Assembly: GCA_013152195.1 (NCBI GenBank)
Contig: JAADGU010000031.1
Location: 1 to 7,837, forward strand
From: Nitrospirota bacterium
Lineage (GTDB): Bacteria; Nitrospirota; Thermodesulfovibrionia; Thermodesulfovibrionales; JdFR-85
Length of the DNA stretch: 7,837 nt
Direction: 5' to 3'
In this document: positions 1 to 5,744 of the stretch, piece after piece
Position numbering within the stretch: position 1 is the first letter of the stretch
Layout of the letters: each line of letters begins with the position of its first letter
Position numbers and translations under genes: made by a program
Notes under the pieces: model-generated
What the model saw: the letters and a program-made list of their open reading frames with translations, nothing else
The model's database searches: none
Told to the model about the DNA's origin: nothing

Positions 1-25
1 CTTTGCGGCTGAACAGGTTTTTGAA

Positions 26-103
26 TGGTCGGGGCGAGCCGATTTGAACGGCCGACCTCTCGCACCCCAAGCGAGTGCGCTAACCAGGCTGCGCTACGCC
101 CCG
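26..103 (-). tRNA. tRNA-Pro (anticodon GGG), CCA encoded
   Basis: On the minus strand the sequence folds as a full cloverleaf. The acceptor stem pairs CGGGGCG with CGCCCCG, the D stem is GCGC/GCGC, and the anticodon stem is CTCGC/GCGAG around the loop TTGGGGT. The T arm has the TTCAAAT loop. In the seven-base anticodon loop the anticodon is GGG, which reads the proline codon CCC and, by wobble, CCT. The discriminator A is followed by a genomically encoded CCA at 26-28. The tRNA begins 12 nt after the stop codon of the MerR-like gene. It has no convincing -35 box of its own, only a TATAAC-like hexamer at 115-120, so it is probably processed from the ihfA-merR transcript. Confidence 0.96.
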
Positions 104-115
104 AATTTTGAGGGG

Positions 116-493
116 TTATAATTGCTTGATTATGTTTCTTAGACGGGCCTTGATCCTTGAAATGGTCTCTTCCAGTCTGACTTTGCTGTCTTCACCTTCC
201 GGTTTGACTAACCGGAGGTGGGGTTCTGAAAACCTCTTTTTTACTCCTTCTATTGTATATCGCTCTTTATAAAGCAATCTTTTTATCTCAAGGATGCTCT
301 CTATATCTTTTTTTATATACAGTCTCTGGCCCGAACTGCTCTTCCTTGGCCTTAGAAAGGGGAACTCGCTCTCCCAATATCTCAGGACATAAGGCTCTAT
401 GCCTGTAATCCTGCCGACTTCACCGATTTTATAGAATAGCTTTTCGGGGATGTTATGTTTTTCAGGATTCTTTCTTTCCCTGGGCTTAATCAT
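116..493 (-). CDS. MerR-family transcriptional regulator (small, HTH only)
   Basis: This 125-aa protein carries a MerR-type winged helix-turn-helix at about residues 20-88. Visible hallmarks are FYKIGEVGRITGIEPYVLRYW, with the VLRYWE recognition helix region, and the wing GQRLYIKKDIESILEIKRLLY. A basic helix follows at about 100-125. There is no separate effector-binding domain and no cysteine cluster for metal sensing, so the ligand is unknown. The ATG at 491-493 lies inside the end of ihfA (8-nt overlap), with GGGA about 6 nt upstream, which implies translational coupling. From memory, a MerR-like gene directly after ihfA is a recurring arrangement in deltaproteobacterial and Nitrospirota genomes, but its target genes are not known to me. 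The family call is firm; a specific function is not assigned. Confidence 0.9.
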   Translation of the reverse strand: MIKPRERKNPEKHNIPEKLFYKIGEVGRITGIEPYVLRYWESEFPFLRPRKSSSGQRLYIKKDIESILEIKRLLYKERYTIEGVKKRFSEPHLRLVKPEGEDSKVRLEETISRIKARLRNIIKQL

Positions 494-770
494 TCTGTTT
501 CCCTATCATGGATTTTAGTATGTTGCTCGGTTTAAAAGTGATAACCCGCCTTGCGCTTATCTCCATCTCCTCCCCTGTCTGGGGGTTCCTGCCCCTGCGG
601 GGTGTTTTTTTCCTGACATTGAAGGTGCCAAACCCGGTTATCTTTACCGACTCTCCCTCGGCAAGGGTCTGCTTCATGGTGTCGAGGATTATTTCTATAA
701 TGTCCTGGGCCTCCTTTTTGGGAAGTCCAACTTTCTCAAAGATTATTTTTGCCAGTTCAGCCCTTGTCAT
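486..770 (-). CDS. ihfA: Integration host factor subunit alpha (DNABII family)
   Basis: This 94-aa protein has the standard length of the DNABII family, which dimerises and bends DNA through two beta-arms. The body has the conserved KITGFGTFNVRKK segment (about residues 43-55). The arm follows as GRNPQTGEEMEI, with the intercalating proline at residue 63. The TPRRGRNPQTGEE arm and the end FKPSNILKSMI are characteristic of IHF-alpha rather than HU. IHF acts in the nucleoid on promoters, recombination sites and origins, normally as a heterodimer with IHF-beta, and no beta gene is present here. The start has AGGAG about 10 nt upstream and sits just behind a consensus promoter. pheST, the usual upstream partner in gammaproteobacteria, is absent. 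An IHF-alpha-like homodimer cannot be excluded. Confidence 0.9.
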   Translation of the reverse strand: MTRAELAKIIFEKVGLPKKEAQDIIEIILDTMKQTLAEGESVKITGFGTFNVRKKTPRRGRNPQTGEEMEISARRVITFKPSNILKSMIGKQND

Positions 771-791
771 AAGAATATTGCTCCTCTGCTA

Positions 792-820
792 ATTATATTC
801 CCTGGATTCATAATTGTCAA
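792..820 (-). promoter_or_regulatory. Consensus sigma70 promoter of ihfA
   Basis: Read on the minus strand, TTGACA (820-815) and TATAAT (797-792) are separated by exactly 17 nt. Both boxes match the sigma70 consensus perfectly. The predicted transcription start is near 785, leaving a leader of only about 15 nt that barely includes the AGGAG at 785-781. It should drive ihfA, merR and probably tRNA-Pro. Confidence 0.85.
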
Positions 821-910
821 GTTTTTTTATTTAAAAATAGCGGCTTAGTGGAGGAGATTATTGTAACTGAAAGAAAAGGGATTAAATTATGTCCTTGCCT
901 GGACACAAGA

Positions 911-931
911 AAGGGGGGATAATCCCCCCTT
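911..931 (-). terminator. Hairpin terminator after the HU gene
   Basis: AAGGGGGGA and TCCCCCCTT form a 9-bp stem with a TAA loop, about 47 nt past the HU stop codon. On the minus strand it is followed by a short imperfect T run (TTTCTTGT). It separates the HU unit from the ihfA promoter. The U tract is modest, so termination may be partial or act mainly as a 3' end stabiliser. Confidence 0.7.
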
Positions 932-977
932 CTTCAAATAATCCTGATATCGGATAATCTCGTAATTTTCTAATATA

Positions 978-1262
978 TTATTTTTTCTTTCCGGCAATGA
1001 TTTCCTTAAGTCCTTTGCCAGCCTTAAATTTGGGGCTCTTCCTGGCCTTTATCTTTATGCTCTCACCTGTTATCGGATTTCTTCCCTTTCTTGCTTTCTG
1101 TTTGACCACGCTGAAGGTGCCGAACCCGACAATAGTGACGTTTTCGCCTTTCTTGAGGGTTTTTGATATTGTTTCGAATACAGCGCTTACTGCTTTTGCA
1201 GCCACAGCCTTTGATGACTCTGTGACAGATGCCACCTTTTCAATTAATTCGCCTTTGTTCAT
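978..1262 (-). CDS. hup: DNA-binding protein HU (DNABII family)
   Basis: This 94-aa protein is of normal length for HU, the abundant nucleoid protein that bends and compacts DNA without strong sequence preference. It shows the N-terminal helical dimer region (MNKGELIEKVA), the conserved core VGFGTFSVVKQKARKGRNP (about 45-63) and the arm GRNPITGESIKIKA with proline 63. The lysine-rich end (about 80-94) favours HU over IHF. The ATG has an excellent GGGAGGT (1275-1269) 6 nt upstream. The gene is flanked by its own promoter and by a hairpin terminator, so it is probably monocistronic, although read-through from the gene upstream is possible. It is a paralogue of ihfA, which lies about 200 bp downstream, but is clearly diverged from it. 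Confidence 0.93.
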   Translation of the reverse strand: MNKGELIEKVASVTESSKAVAAKAVSAVFETISKTLKKGENVTIVGFGTFSVVKQKARKGRNPITGESIKIKARKSPKFKAGKGLKEIIAGKKK

Positions 1263-1300
1263 AAAACTACCTCCCGATTAAAAGTTTTAATATATTGGAA

Positions 1301-1329
1301 ATTTTACAGGATTTGCTGAAAAAATTCAA
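1301..1329 (-). promoter_or_regulatory. Sigma70-type promoter of the HU gene
   Basis: On the minus strand, TTGAAT (1329-1324) and TAAAAT (1306-1301) are 17 nt apart. The predicted start near 1294 gives a leader of about 32 nt containing the GGGAGGT ribosome binding site. The promoter sits only 17 nt beyond the stop codon of the PEPCK-like gene, with no terminator between them. Confidence 0.75.
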
Positions 1330-1346
1330 ATCAGTCAGCCCTTGTC

Positions 1347-3122
1347 TTAAGAAGGGAGGCGTTTGATTACCTTGAATAGCTCTATTGAGGCAGATCTTGG
1401 TCCGAGTTGTTCAAATCCCTCAATGCCGAGTCTTGTCCTGATCTGCCCGACCTTTGTGCCGGATTTGAACATTTTATCAAAATAAGAGACTGCGCACTTC
1501 TCATGTTCCTCTTTGCGCTGGGGAGCACCAAAGGGATTGGCAAAATAAGTATGGACAAGACCTTTCTCATCTGTGGTGCCCTTTGCAAGGCGGGCTCCGC
1601 TTCTGAAGAGGGAAATCGCCTCTTCAGGGGTAGAGAAGAACTCGATTGCCGGGTGTTCATCGTCGACCTGCTCATAATTGTTTGCATACAGCAGGATATC
1701 CACAGGGTAGCCCTTTACTATATGGTGGTAACGGGTTATCGGCATTACCAGTCTTGCGTTTGTCTTGTCGGGGTTCATAAAGACGCTCCTGTCGATCTCC
1801 TCATAGGCATATCCGGGCTGCAGATCGTCGAGCCTCACAAATGCGCCTATCTCTGTGCCGTATCCGACTACCCTTCCGTTATGGTCAAGGCCCAGAGACC
1901 CCATATCGTCAAAAATTATTTTCATCTCGCAGATATACTCTTCCGATAGTACGCGAAGTGCTTCAAGGGTTTCTGATTTCCCTGCTCCGCTGTCTCCGAT
2001 TATTACGACATTTGCAGTCCCGCCGGATTTGAGTTTTATGTAGACCATGGCCCCATGAACAGGCAATCTGCCCCTCCTGAGCATCGCTATATTATGCAGC
2101 GTGAGAGTCATTTTCTTGAAGTAACCGAAATAATCCACTTCTTCGGAGTGTCTTATGAGTCCGATAAGCGTGCCACTGTCTTTGTCTTCATAAAAGACCG
2201 TGTCTCCTGTGAAGTTGTCGTTTGTGAGGCCAAAGACCAGCATCAGGTCAGGCATCCTGCTCTCAATATCCTCATAATCCGCTATTTCAAAGAGATTGCT
2301 CATGGTGAGGCCAAGGGATATGAAATCCCGATGAAAATAAATAAAGGCAGTCAGGTCTCCGACTTTTGCAGGAAAACAGAACCACTCCTCCGGGTTAAGC
2401 ATGAGCATTTCTTTTGTTAGCACCGGTATTTCTTCAAACCTGCCCCTTCTTTTATTCATTGCAGGGTACAGTATCAGCGGAGGCTCTATAAGGGAAAGCC
2501 GTATGAAGGGTATGTCCTTCAGTGTGGCATATGTCTCGGAACAATCCCAGTCTATCCTTTCAAGGAGCATGCCCATATTTGCCCCAGCCGGCAATTGCCT
2601 GTAAACCCTGGGGTTCTTGCCTGTCAGATTCTCACTGATACGTCTGTAAACAAAGAGAACGAGATTCTTGAACTCCTCATTCAGTTTTATGAACTGGGCA
2701 TGGTGGATACTGCTTTTGGAGTATCTGGACCTTTTGGGTGCCTCGAGATAGATAAACCTCTCGAATCTCCTCCAGTAGTTGTACAGCTCTTCGATAAACT
2801 CATGCAGGTATTCTTTTTCAGAGAGTATAGGGCTGAATTCGCTGTTCATGGCAAGAATCTCTTCTGCGGTATGGCTGGAGAGCAGTCTGAAAAGATTTAC
2901 AATATGTCCGGTTAGTTCACTTCTTTTCAATCCGTGCAGATTGTTCTTCAGGAACGCAAATATTGAACTCTCCCTGGCCGCTATTCTCTCTATAAAGCGG
3001 TCAACGGTCTCTTCAAACAACTCGCTCCTGAGAAGTTGTTCCGGTGTGTCGCAGTAGAGGCCTGAATAGTCAACTATTACCTTTCCGCGCGTTATGATAT
3101 ATGGTTTTTTTGCTGTCAACAT
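1347..3122 (-). CDS. PEPCK/HPr-kinase-superfamily P-loop protein, substrate unknown
   Basis: This 591-aa soluble protein has no signal peptide or membrane segment. Residues 1-330 match no family I recognise; they are largely helical, with WRRFERF-type aromatic/basic patches. From about 350 it resembles the PEP carboxykinase/HPr kinase fold. PVHGAMVYIK (354-363) leads into the Walker A motif GDSGAGKSE (376-384), which is HPr-kinase-like (GDSGxGKSE), not the GLSGTGKTT of classical PEPCK. A Walker-B-like IIFDDMGS (D405, D406) follows, then YGTEIGAFVRLDDL (421-434), which recalls the PEPCK segment after the metal site. Classical PckA substrate motifs are not evident, and neither is the HPrK C-terminal signature, so it should not be called a gluconeogenic PEPCK without testing. 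The start has AGGAG about 9 nt upstream. HU follows on the same strand with no terminator between. A kinase role is an inference from the fold. Confidence 0.8.
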   Translation of the reverse strand: MLTAKKPYIITRGKVIVDYSGLYCDTPEQLLRSELFEETVDRFIERIAARESSIFAFLKNNLHGLKRSELTGHIVNLFRLLSSHTAEEILAMNSEFSPILSEKEYLHEFIEELYNYWRRFERFIYLEAPKRSRYSKSSIHHAQFIKLNEEFKNLVLFVYRRISENLTGKNPRVYRQLPAGANMGMLLERIDWDCSETYATLKDIPFIRLSLIEPPLILYPAMNKRRGRFEEIPVLTKEMLMLNPEEWFCFPAKVGDLTAFIYFHRDFISLGLTMSNLFEIADYEDIESRMPDLMLVFGLTNDNFTGDTVFYEDKDSGTLIGLIRHSEEVDYFGYFKKMTLTLHNIAMLRRGRLPVHGAMVYIKLKSGGTANVVIIGDSGAGKSETLEALRVLSEEYICEMKIIFDDMGSLGLDHNGRVVGYGTEIGAFVRLDDLQPGYAYEEIDRSVFMNPDKTNARLVMPITRYHHIVKGYPVDILLYANNYEQVDDEHPAIEFFSTPEEAISLFRSGARLAKGTTDEKGLVHTYFANPFGAPQRKEEHEKCAVSYFDKMFKSGTKVGQIRTRLGIEGFEQLGPRSASIELFKVIKRLPS

Positions 3123-3181
3123 GTACGGGAACTCCTGTGTCTTGTTATTTGAGTGTACGTATGCTGTATTTAATATTATAT

Positions 3182-3190
3182 ATTATAGCA
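3182..3190 (-). promoter_or_regulatory. Extended -10 promoter of the PEPCK-like gene
   Basis: The minus strand reads TGCTATAAT, an extended -10 element with a perfect TATAAT (3187-3182), in a very AT-rich stretch. No good -35 box lies 16-18 nt upstream. The predicted start near 3175 gives a leader of about 52 nt. A second TATAAT-like hexamer 1 nt further downstream could shift the start. Confidence 0.55.
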
Positions 3191-3247
3191 GATGTATTAT
3201 ATCAAATGTTACTCTGTTTTTATTAGTGGTGATATAAAATAGTTTCG

Positions 3248-3277
3248 TTGCTTTTTGTCCTTGAAATATGCCATAAT
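3248..3277 (+). promoter_or_regulatory. Plus-strand promoter of the orphan short transcript
   Basis: TTGCTT (3248-3253) and CATAAT (3272-3277) are 18 nt apart, predicting a start near 3284. No ORF with a ribosome binding site follows before the terminator at 3308-3342. The boxes are good but not perfect. Confidence 0.45.
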
Positions 3278-3283
3278 GGAAAT

Positions 3284-3342
3284 ACCTCGGAAGTTTTTGG
3301 CGAGTAGAAAGCCGCAGAAGCTTTTGATTTTGCGGCTTTTTT
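3284..3342 (+). ncRNA. Candidate small RNA of about 60 nt
   Basis: This is an inferred transcript between a promoter-like pair (3248-3277) and a strong intrinsic terminator. It would fold as a small 5' hairpin (CTCG/CGAG, 3286-3304), a short single-stranded link and the terminator stem. It matches no riboswitch or small-RNA family that I recognise. It lies in the divergent gap between the PEPCK-like gene and rpsU. Alternatively the terminator could insulate rpsU from stray upstream transcription. Confidence 0.35.
3308..3342 (+). terminator. Strong intrinsic terminator without an upstream gene
   Basis: AAAGCCGCA (3308-3316) and TGCGGCTTT (3331-3339) form a perfect 9-bp GC-rich stem with a 14-nt loop. 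The run of six T at 3337-3342 follows directly on the plus strand. The minus-strand version has a much weaker T tract, so it acts mainly on plus-strand transcripts. Confidence 0.85.
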
Positions 3343-3513
3343 GTTTACTGACTTTGAATTTCAGTGAAGAGGAGGGGTTGCGGATAGTTATCGATTAATA
3401 TCATCGGTTGAGGCTGATTATTTTTTAATAGAATCAATAATCCATAACAAAAATCAATACTTTAAACAGAAACAAGGTTAAAACGAAGTGCAGTTGATAC
3501 TGTTTTGTGCTTT

Positions 3514-3532
3514 TCCTCCATAATCAGGAGGA
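3514..3532 (+). promoter_or_regulatory. rpsU leader hairpin sequestering a perfect Shine-Dalgarno
   Basis: TCCTCC (3514-3519) can pair with GGAGGA (3527-3532) across a 7-nt loop. GGAGG is a full Shine-Dalgarno sequence, and CCTCC equals the anti-Shine-Dalgarno of 16S rRNA. The stem would hide the ribosome binding site of the small ORF at 3538-3612 that overlaps the rpsU start. The pairing is seen directly in the sequence; a regulatory role is inferred. Confidence 0.5.
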
Positions 3533-3537
3533 TGGCA

Positions 3538-3612
3538 GTGTCCCGGTTTTTATGGAAAGTCAGATCCGGGGATCCATTACAAAGAGAAAGGAAATCAGGC
3601 AATTGGAGATAA
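3538..3612 (+). CDS. Possible 24-aa upstream ORF overlapping the rpsU start
   Basis: GTG at 3538 lies 6 nt after AGGAGG (3526-3531), the best ribosome binding site in this region. The frame runs 24 codons to TAA at 3610-3612. The product would be a short basic, tryptophan-containing peptide (VSRFLWKVRSGDPLQ...). The end overlaps the TTG start of rpsU by 10 nt in a different frame, the classic layout for translational coupling. An ATG at 3532 in the same frame is too close to the Shine-Dalgarno. I recognise no homologue. It may be a regulatory leader rather than a functional peptide, or chance. Confidence 0.35.
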   Translation: MSRFLWKVRSGDPLQRERKSGNWR

Positions 3613-3797
3613 GAGTTAACGGACATATTGATAAGGCCATCAGGCTCCTTAAGCGTGTGGCAGAGAAGGAAGGACTCTTCAGAGAGTTGAAGAAAAGACG
3701 TTTTTATGAAAAACCTTCAGTTAAAAAGAGAAGAAAACAGAGGGAGGCCCAAAAGAGAAGGATTAAAAACGCCAGGATGAGAAGGCAGTATAAATAG
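3603..3797 (+). CDS. rpsU: Small ribosomal subunit protein bS21
   Basis: The protein reads LEIRVNGHIDKAIRLLKRV, then GLFRELKKRRFYEKPSVKKRRKQRE, the core of bS21. It ends in a lysine/arginine-rich tail. bS21 sits on the 30S platform near the 16S 3' end and helps mRNA selection. I chose the TTG at 3603 because it gives 64 residues, the usual family length, and starts exactly where homology begins, with AAAGGA (3587-3592) 10 nt upstream. An open frame continues upstream to GTG 3507 (96 aa), but that extension does not look like bS21 and its in-frame starts lack a well-spaced ribosome binding site. The helicase gene follows on the same strand. A weak stem (3791-3797 with 3808-3814) overlaps the stop. 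Confidence 0.9.
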   Translation: MEIRVNGHIDKAIRLLKRVAEKEGLFRELKKRRFYEKPSVKKRRKQREAQKRRIKNARMRRQYK

Positions 3798-3902
3798 AGC
3801 AGTGGCCCTATTTAAGAGAAGTATATCTAATTGAAAAGAGTAATATTTCACCCCGGAGATAACAGAGAAAAAACCATGAAACAATTAAACAATAGATTTT
3901 TG

Positions 3903-3931
3903 TTGAAAACCTCTTGGATAAAGTATAAAAT
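3903..3931 (+). promoter_or_regulatory. Sigma70-type promoter of the DEAD-box helicase gene
   Basis: TTGAAA (3903-3908) and TAAAAT (3926-3931) are 17 nt apart, with a predicted start near 3938. That gives a leader of about 68 nt, beginning with T-rich runs (3938-3950) and ending in AAGGAG (3996-4001). Read-through from rpsU could also supply transcription, since no terminator is seen between the two genes. Confidence 0.65.
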
Positions 3932-4005
3932 ATCCCGTTTTTTGTTTTTTGAAGATCTCTGCAATTTCGGCGGTGGGTTGGATTATTACGAAAAAAAGGA
4001 GAAAA

Positions 4006-5607
4006 ATGTATAAGAGATTTTACAATTTTGATCTCTCAGACGAAGTGCTTAATGCACTCTCTGAGATGGGATTTGAAAAACCAACGCCTATACAGGAGAG
4101 CGCAGTTCCCCCGGCAATGGAGGGGCTTGATATTATAGGCCAGGCACAGACCGGTACAGGAAAGACCGCAGCGTTCGGTATTCCTATAATAGAAAAAGGG
4201 AAAAGGGGCAAGGTTCCATATGCAATCATCCTTGCACCAACACGTGAGCTTGCAGTGCAGGTAGCACAGGAGCTGAACAAGATCGGCAAGAACAAGGGGA
4301 TACTCTCGGTTCCTATTTACGGCGGTCAGTCTATTGATAGGCAGATACGCTCTCTGAAGAAGGGTGTTGATGTTGTTGTTGGTACACCTGGACGTGTGTT
4401 AGACCATATCCGCAGAAAGACGCTTAACCTTAAGAATATCCAGACACTGGTGCTCGATGAAGCCGACGAGATGCTCAATATGGGTTTTATTGATGATATT
4501 GAGACTATCCTGAAGGAGATACCTACAGAGAGGCAGACCCTGCTGTTTTCAGCTACCATGCCTAAAGAGATAATGCGTATAGCCACCAGATACATGAACA
4601 ACCCAAAGAAGGTGGCTGTAGATGCAAAGAACATGATTGTCCTGAAGATAAAGCAGGTCTTTTATGAAGTCAGGGAGGAATACAAGATAAAGGCCCTCAC
4701 AAGATTGCTTGATGTTGAAGATCCTTCCCTTACGCTGGTCTTTTGTCATACAAAGCGGGAAGTGGATGAGGTGTCAGGCAAACTCCAGCAGATGGGATAC
4801 TATGCAGGGGCAATACACGGGGATTTCACGCAGTCTCACAGGGATGAGATGATGGATAAATTCAAGAAAGGTGATATCGAGATACTTGTTGCCACTGATG
4901 TTGCAGCAAGGGGACTGGATATCACAGATGTGTCCCATGTGGTCAACTACAGCATACCTCAGAACCCTGATAGTTACATACACCGTATTGGAAGGACCGG
5001 AAGGGCAGGTAAATCCGGCATAGCGATTACCTTTGTTACCCCAAGGGAGTACAGGCAGCTGAGACTCATAGAACGGTCTGCAAAAACACGAATTGAAAAG
5101 GCAAAATTGCCCACCAGGGATGAGGTCAGAAGGGCCAGGGAGCAGGAAATACTTGATGAGATTGATGACATAATCAAGGATGAAAATCATTCCGGCTATT
5201 TAGCCATGGTAGACGAGCTTTCCAACAGGTATTCCCAGCGTGATATAGCTGCTTCTGCCCTGAGCCTTATCTTTTCAGATATGGAAACCGATGAGGAAGA
5301 TGAAGTCGGGGTGTCTGATATCTCCTCAGCAAAGAACTATGTAAGACTCTTTATGACCGTGGGCAAGAGAGACAGAGTGAAGGTTGCCGACATCGTCAAG
5401 TCTATTGCCTCGGGTGCAAATATTCCGGGCAAAAAGATCGGAAATATCGCACTCTTTGATAAATTCAGCTTTGTTGAAGTTCCTCATGATCTTGCGGACA
5501 GGGTGATAAGTTCTGTGGATAATTCCGTTCTGAACGGCAGGAAGATACGCGTACAACCTGCCAGGGCAAAGAAGTCCGTGGCTCTTGATAGTGTAAGGGC
5601 AGTATAG
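4006..5607 (+). CDS. deaD: DEAD-box ATP-dependent RNA helicase, DeaD/CsdA-like
   Basis: I start this 533-aa protein at the ATG at 4006, 4 nt after AAGGAG; the frame is open from TTG 3949 but has no ribosome binding site there. All helicase motifs are intact. The Q motif is PTPIQ (26-30), motif I AQTGTGKT (47-54), Ia PTRELA (78-83), Ib TPGR (127-130), II DEAD (151-154) and III SAT (182-184). Motif V is ATDVAARGLD (296-305) and motif VI HRIGRTGRAG (326-335). A linker rich in charged residues (about 360-440) leads to a DbpA-like RNA-binding domain (about 443-520, NYVRLFMTVGKRDRVK ... GRKIRVQPAR). Such proteins unwind RNA duplexes in ribosome assembly and mRNA decay and are often cold-induced. 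The nearby rpsU fits a ribosome-related role. It is shorter than E. coli DeaD and lacks the long basic tail. Confidence 0.93.
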   Translation: MYKRFYNFDLSDEVLNALSEMGFEKPTPIQESAVPPAMEGLDIIGQAQTGTGKTAAFGIPIIEKGKRGKVPYAIILAPTRELAVQVAQELNKIGKNKGILSVPIYGGQSIDRQIRSLKKGVDVVVGTPGRVLDHIRRKTLNLKNIQTLVLDEADEMLNMGFIDDIETILKEIPTERQTLLFSATMPKEIMRIATRYMNNPKKVAVDAKNMIVLKIKQVFYEVREEYKIKALTRLLDVEDPSLTLVFCHTKREVDEVSGKLQQMGYYAGAIHGDFTQSHRDEMMDKFKKGDIEILVATDVAARGLDITDVSHVVNYSIPQNPDSYIHRIGRTGRAGKSGIAITFVTPREYRQLRLIERSAKTRIEKAKLPTRDEVRRAREQEILDEIDDIIKDENHSGYLAMVDELSNRYSQRDIAASALSLIFSDMETDEEDEVGVSDISSAKNYVRLFMTVGKRDRVKVADIVKSIASGANIPGKKIGNIALFDKFSFVEVPHDLADRVISSVDNSVLNGRKIRVQPARAKKSVALDSVRAV

Positions 5608-5641
5608 TTAGAGTCTCTGTATAAACTCAGATTTTTCTTTC

Positions 5642-5673
5642 CGTCATTCCCCGAAATTTTTCGGGGGATGACG
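5642..5673. repeat. Imperfect palindrome of the CGTCATTCCC type
   Basis: The arms CGTCATTCCCCGAA (5642-5655) and TTCGGGGGATGACG (5660-5673) pair over about 14 bp, with one G-T wobble. The CGTCATTCC...GGATGACG edge resembles short palindromic repeats dispersed in many proteobacterial and Nitrospirota genomes. It lies 34 nt after the helicase stop and may form the 3' end of that transcript. Neither strand shows a proper T run, so it is not a standard intrinsic terminator. The heptamer ACTCAGA occurs on both sides (5625-5631 and 5691-5697), possibly an insertion footprint. Confidence 0.6.
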
Positions 5674-5744
5674 ATTAAAAAAGGATTTATACTCAGACCT
5701 GATTTGTTTTTTCCGGAGATGCTTCAGTGCAGGGATAAAAACTC

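Larger units (their letters stand above)
3123..3506. other. Gene-free divergent region
   Basis: This AT-rich gap has no convincing protein gene. It holds the minus-strand promoter of the PEPCK-like gene, the plus-strand promoter and terminator of the candidate small RNA, and the upstream part of the rpsU leader. A weak rpsU promoter candidate is TTGAGG (3408-3413) with TAGAAT (3429-3434), but its 15-nt spacer is short. A small ACTGA/TCAGT stem lies at 3347-3365. Confidence 0.6.

Noticed and set aside
26..103. tRNA-Pro as an integration (att) site
   Set aside because: No integrase, no repeated tRNA 3' end and no island-like genes are visible in the window.
890..905. TGTCC/GGACA mini-hairpin beside the HU terminator
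   Set aside because: Five base pairs in an intergenic region is expected by chance and no conserved motif is associated.
1407..1949. 180-codon plus-strand open frame opposite the PEPCK-like gene
   Set aside because: It lies wholly antisense to a well-supported gene, has no ribosome binding site, and reads as cysteine-rich, low-quality protein unlike any family.
3831..4013. 60-codon TTG-started frame before the helicase
   Set aside because: It has no ribosome binding site, its sequence overlaps the helicase promoter and leader, and its composition follows the AT-rich leader.
5642..5673. Palindrome as a classical terminator of the helicase gene
   Set aside because: No T run follows the stem on the plus strand (it continues ATTAAAAAAGG), so a repeat with a possible 3'-end role is the better description.
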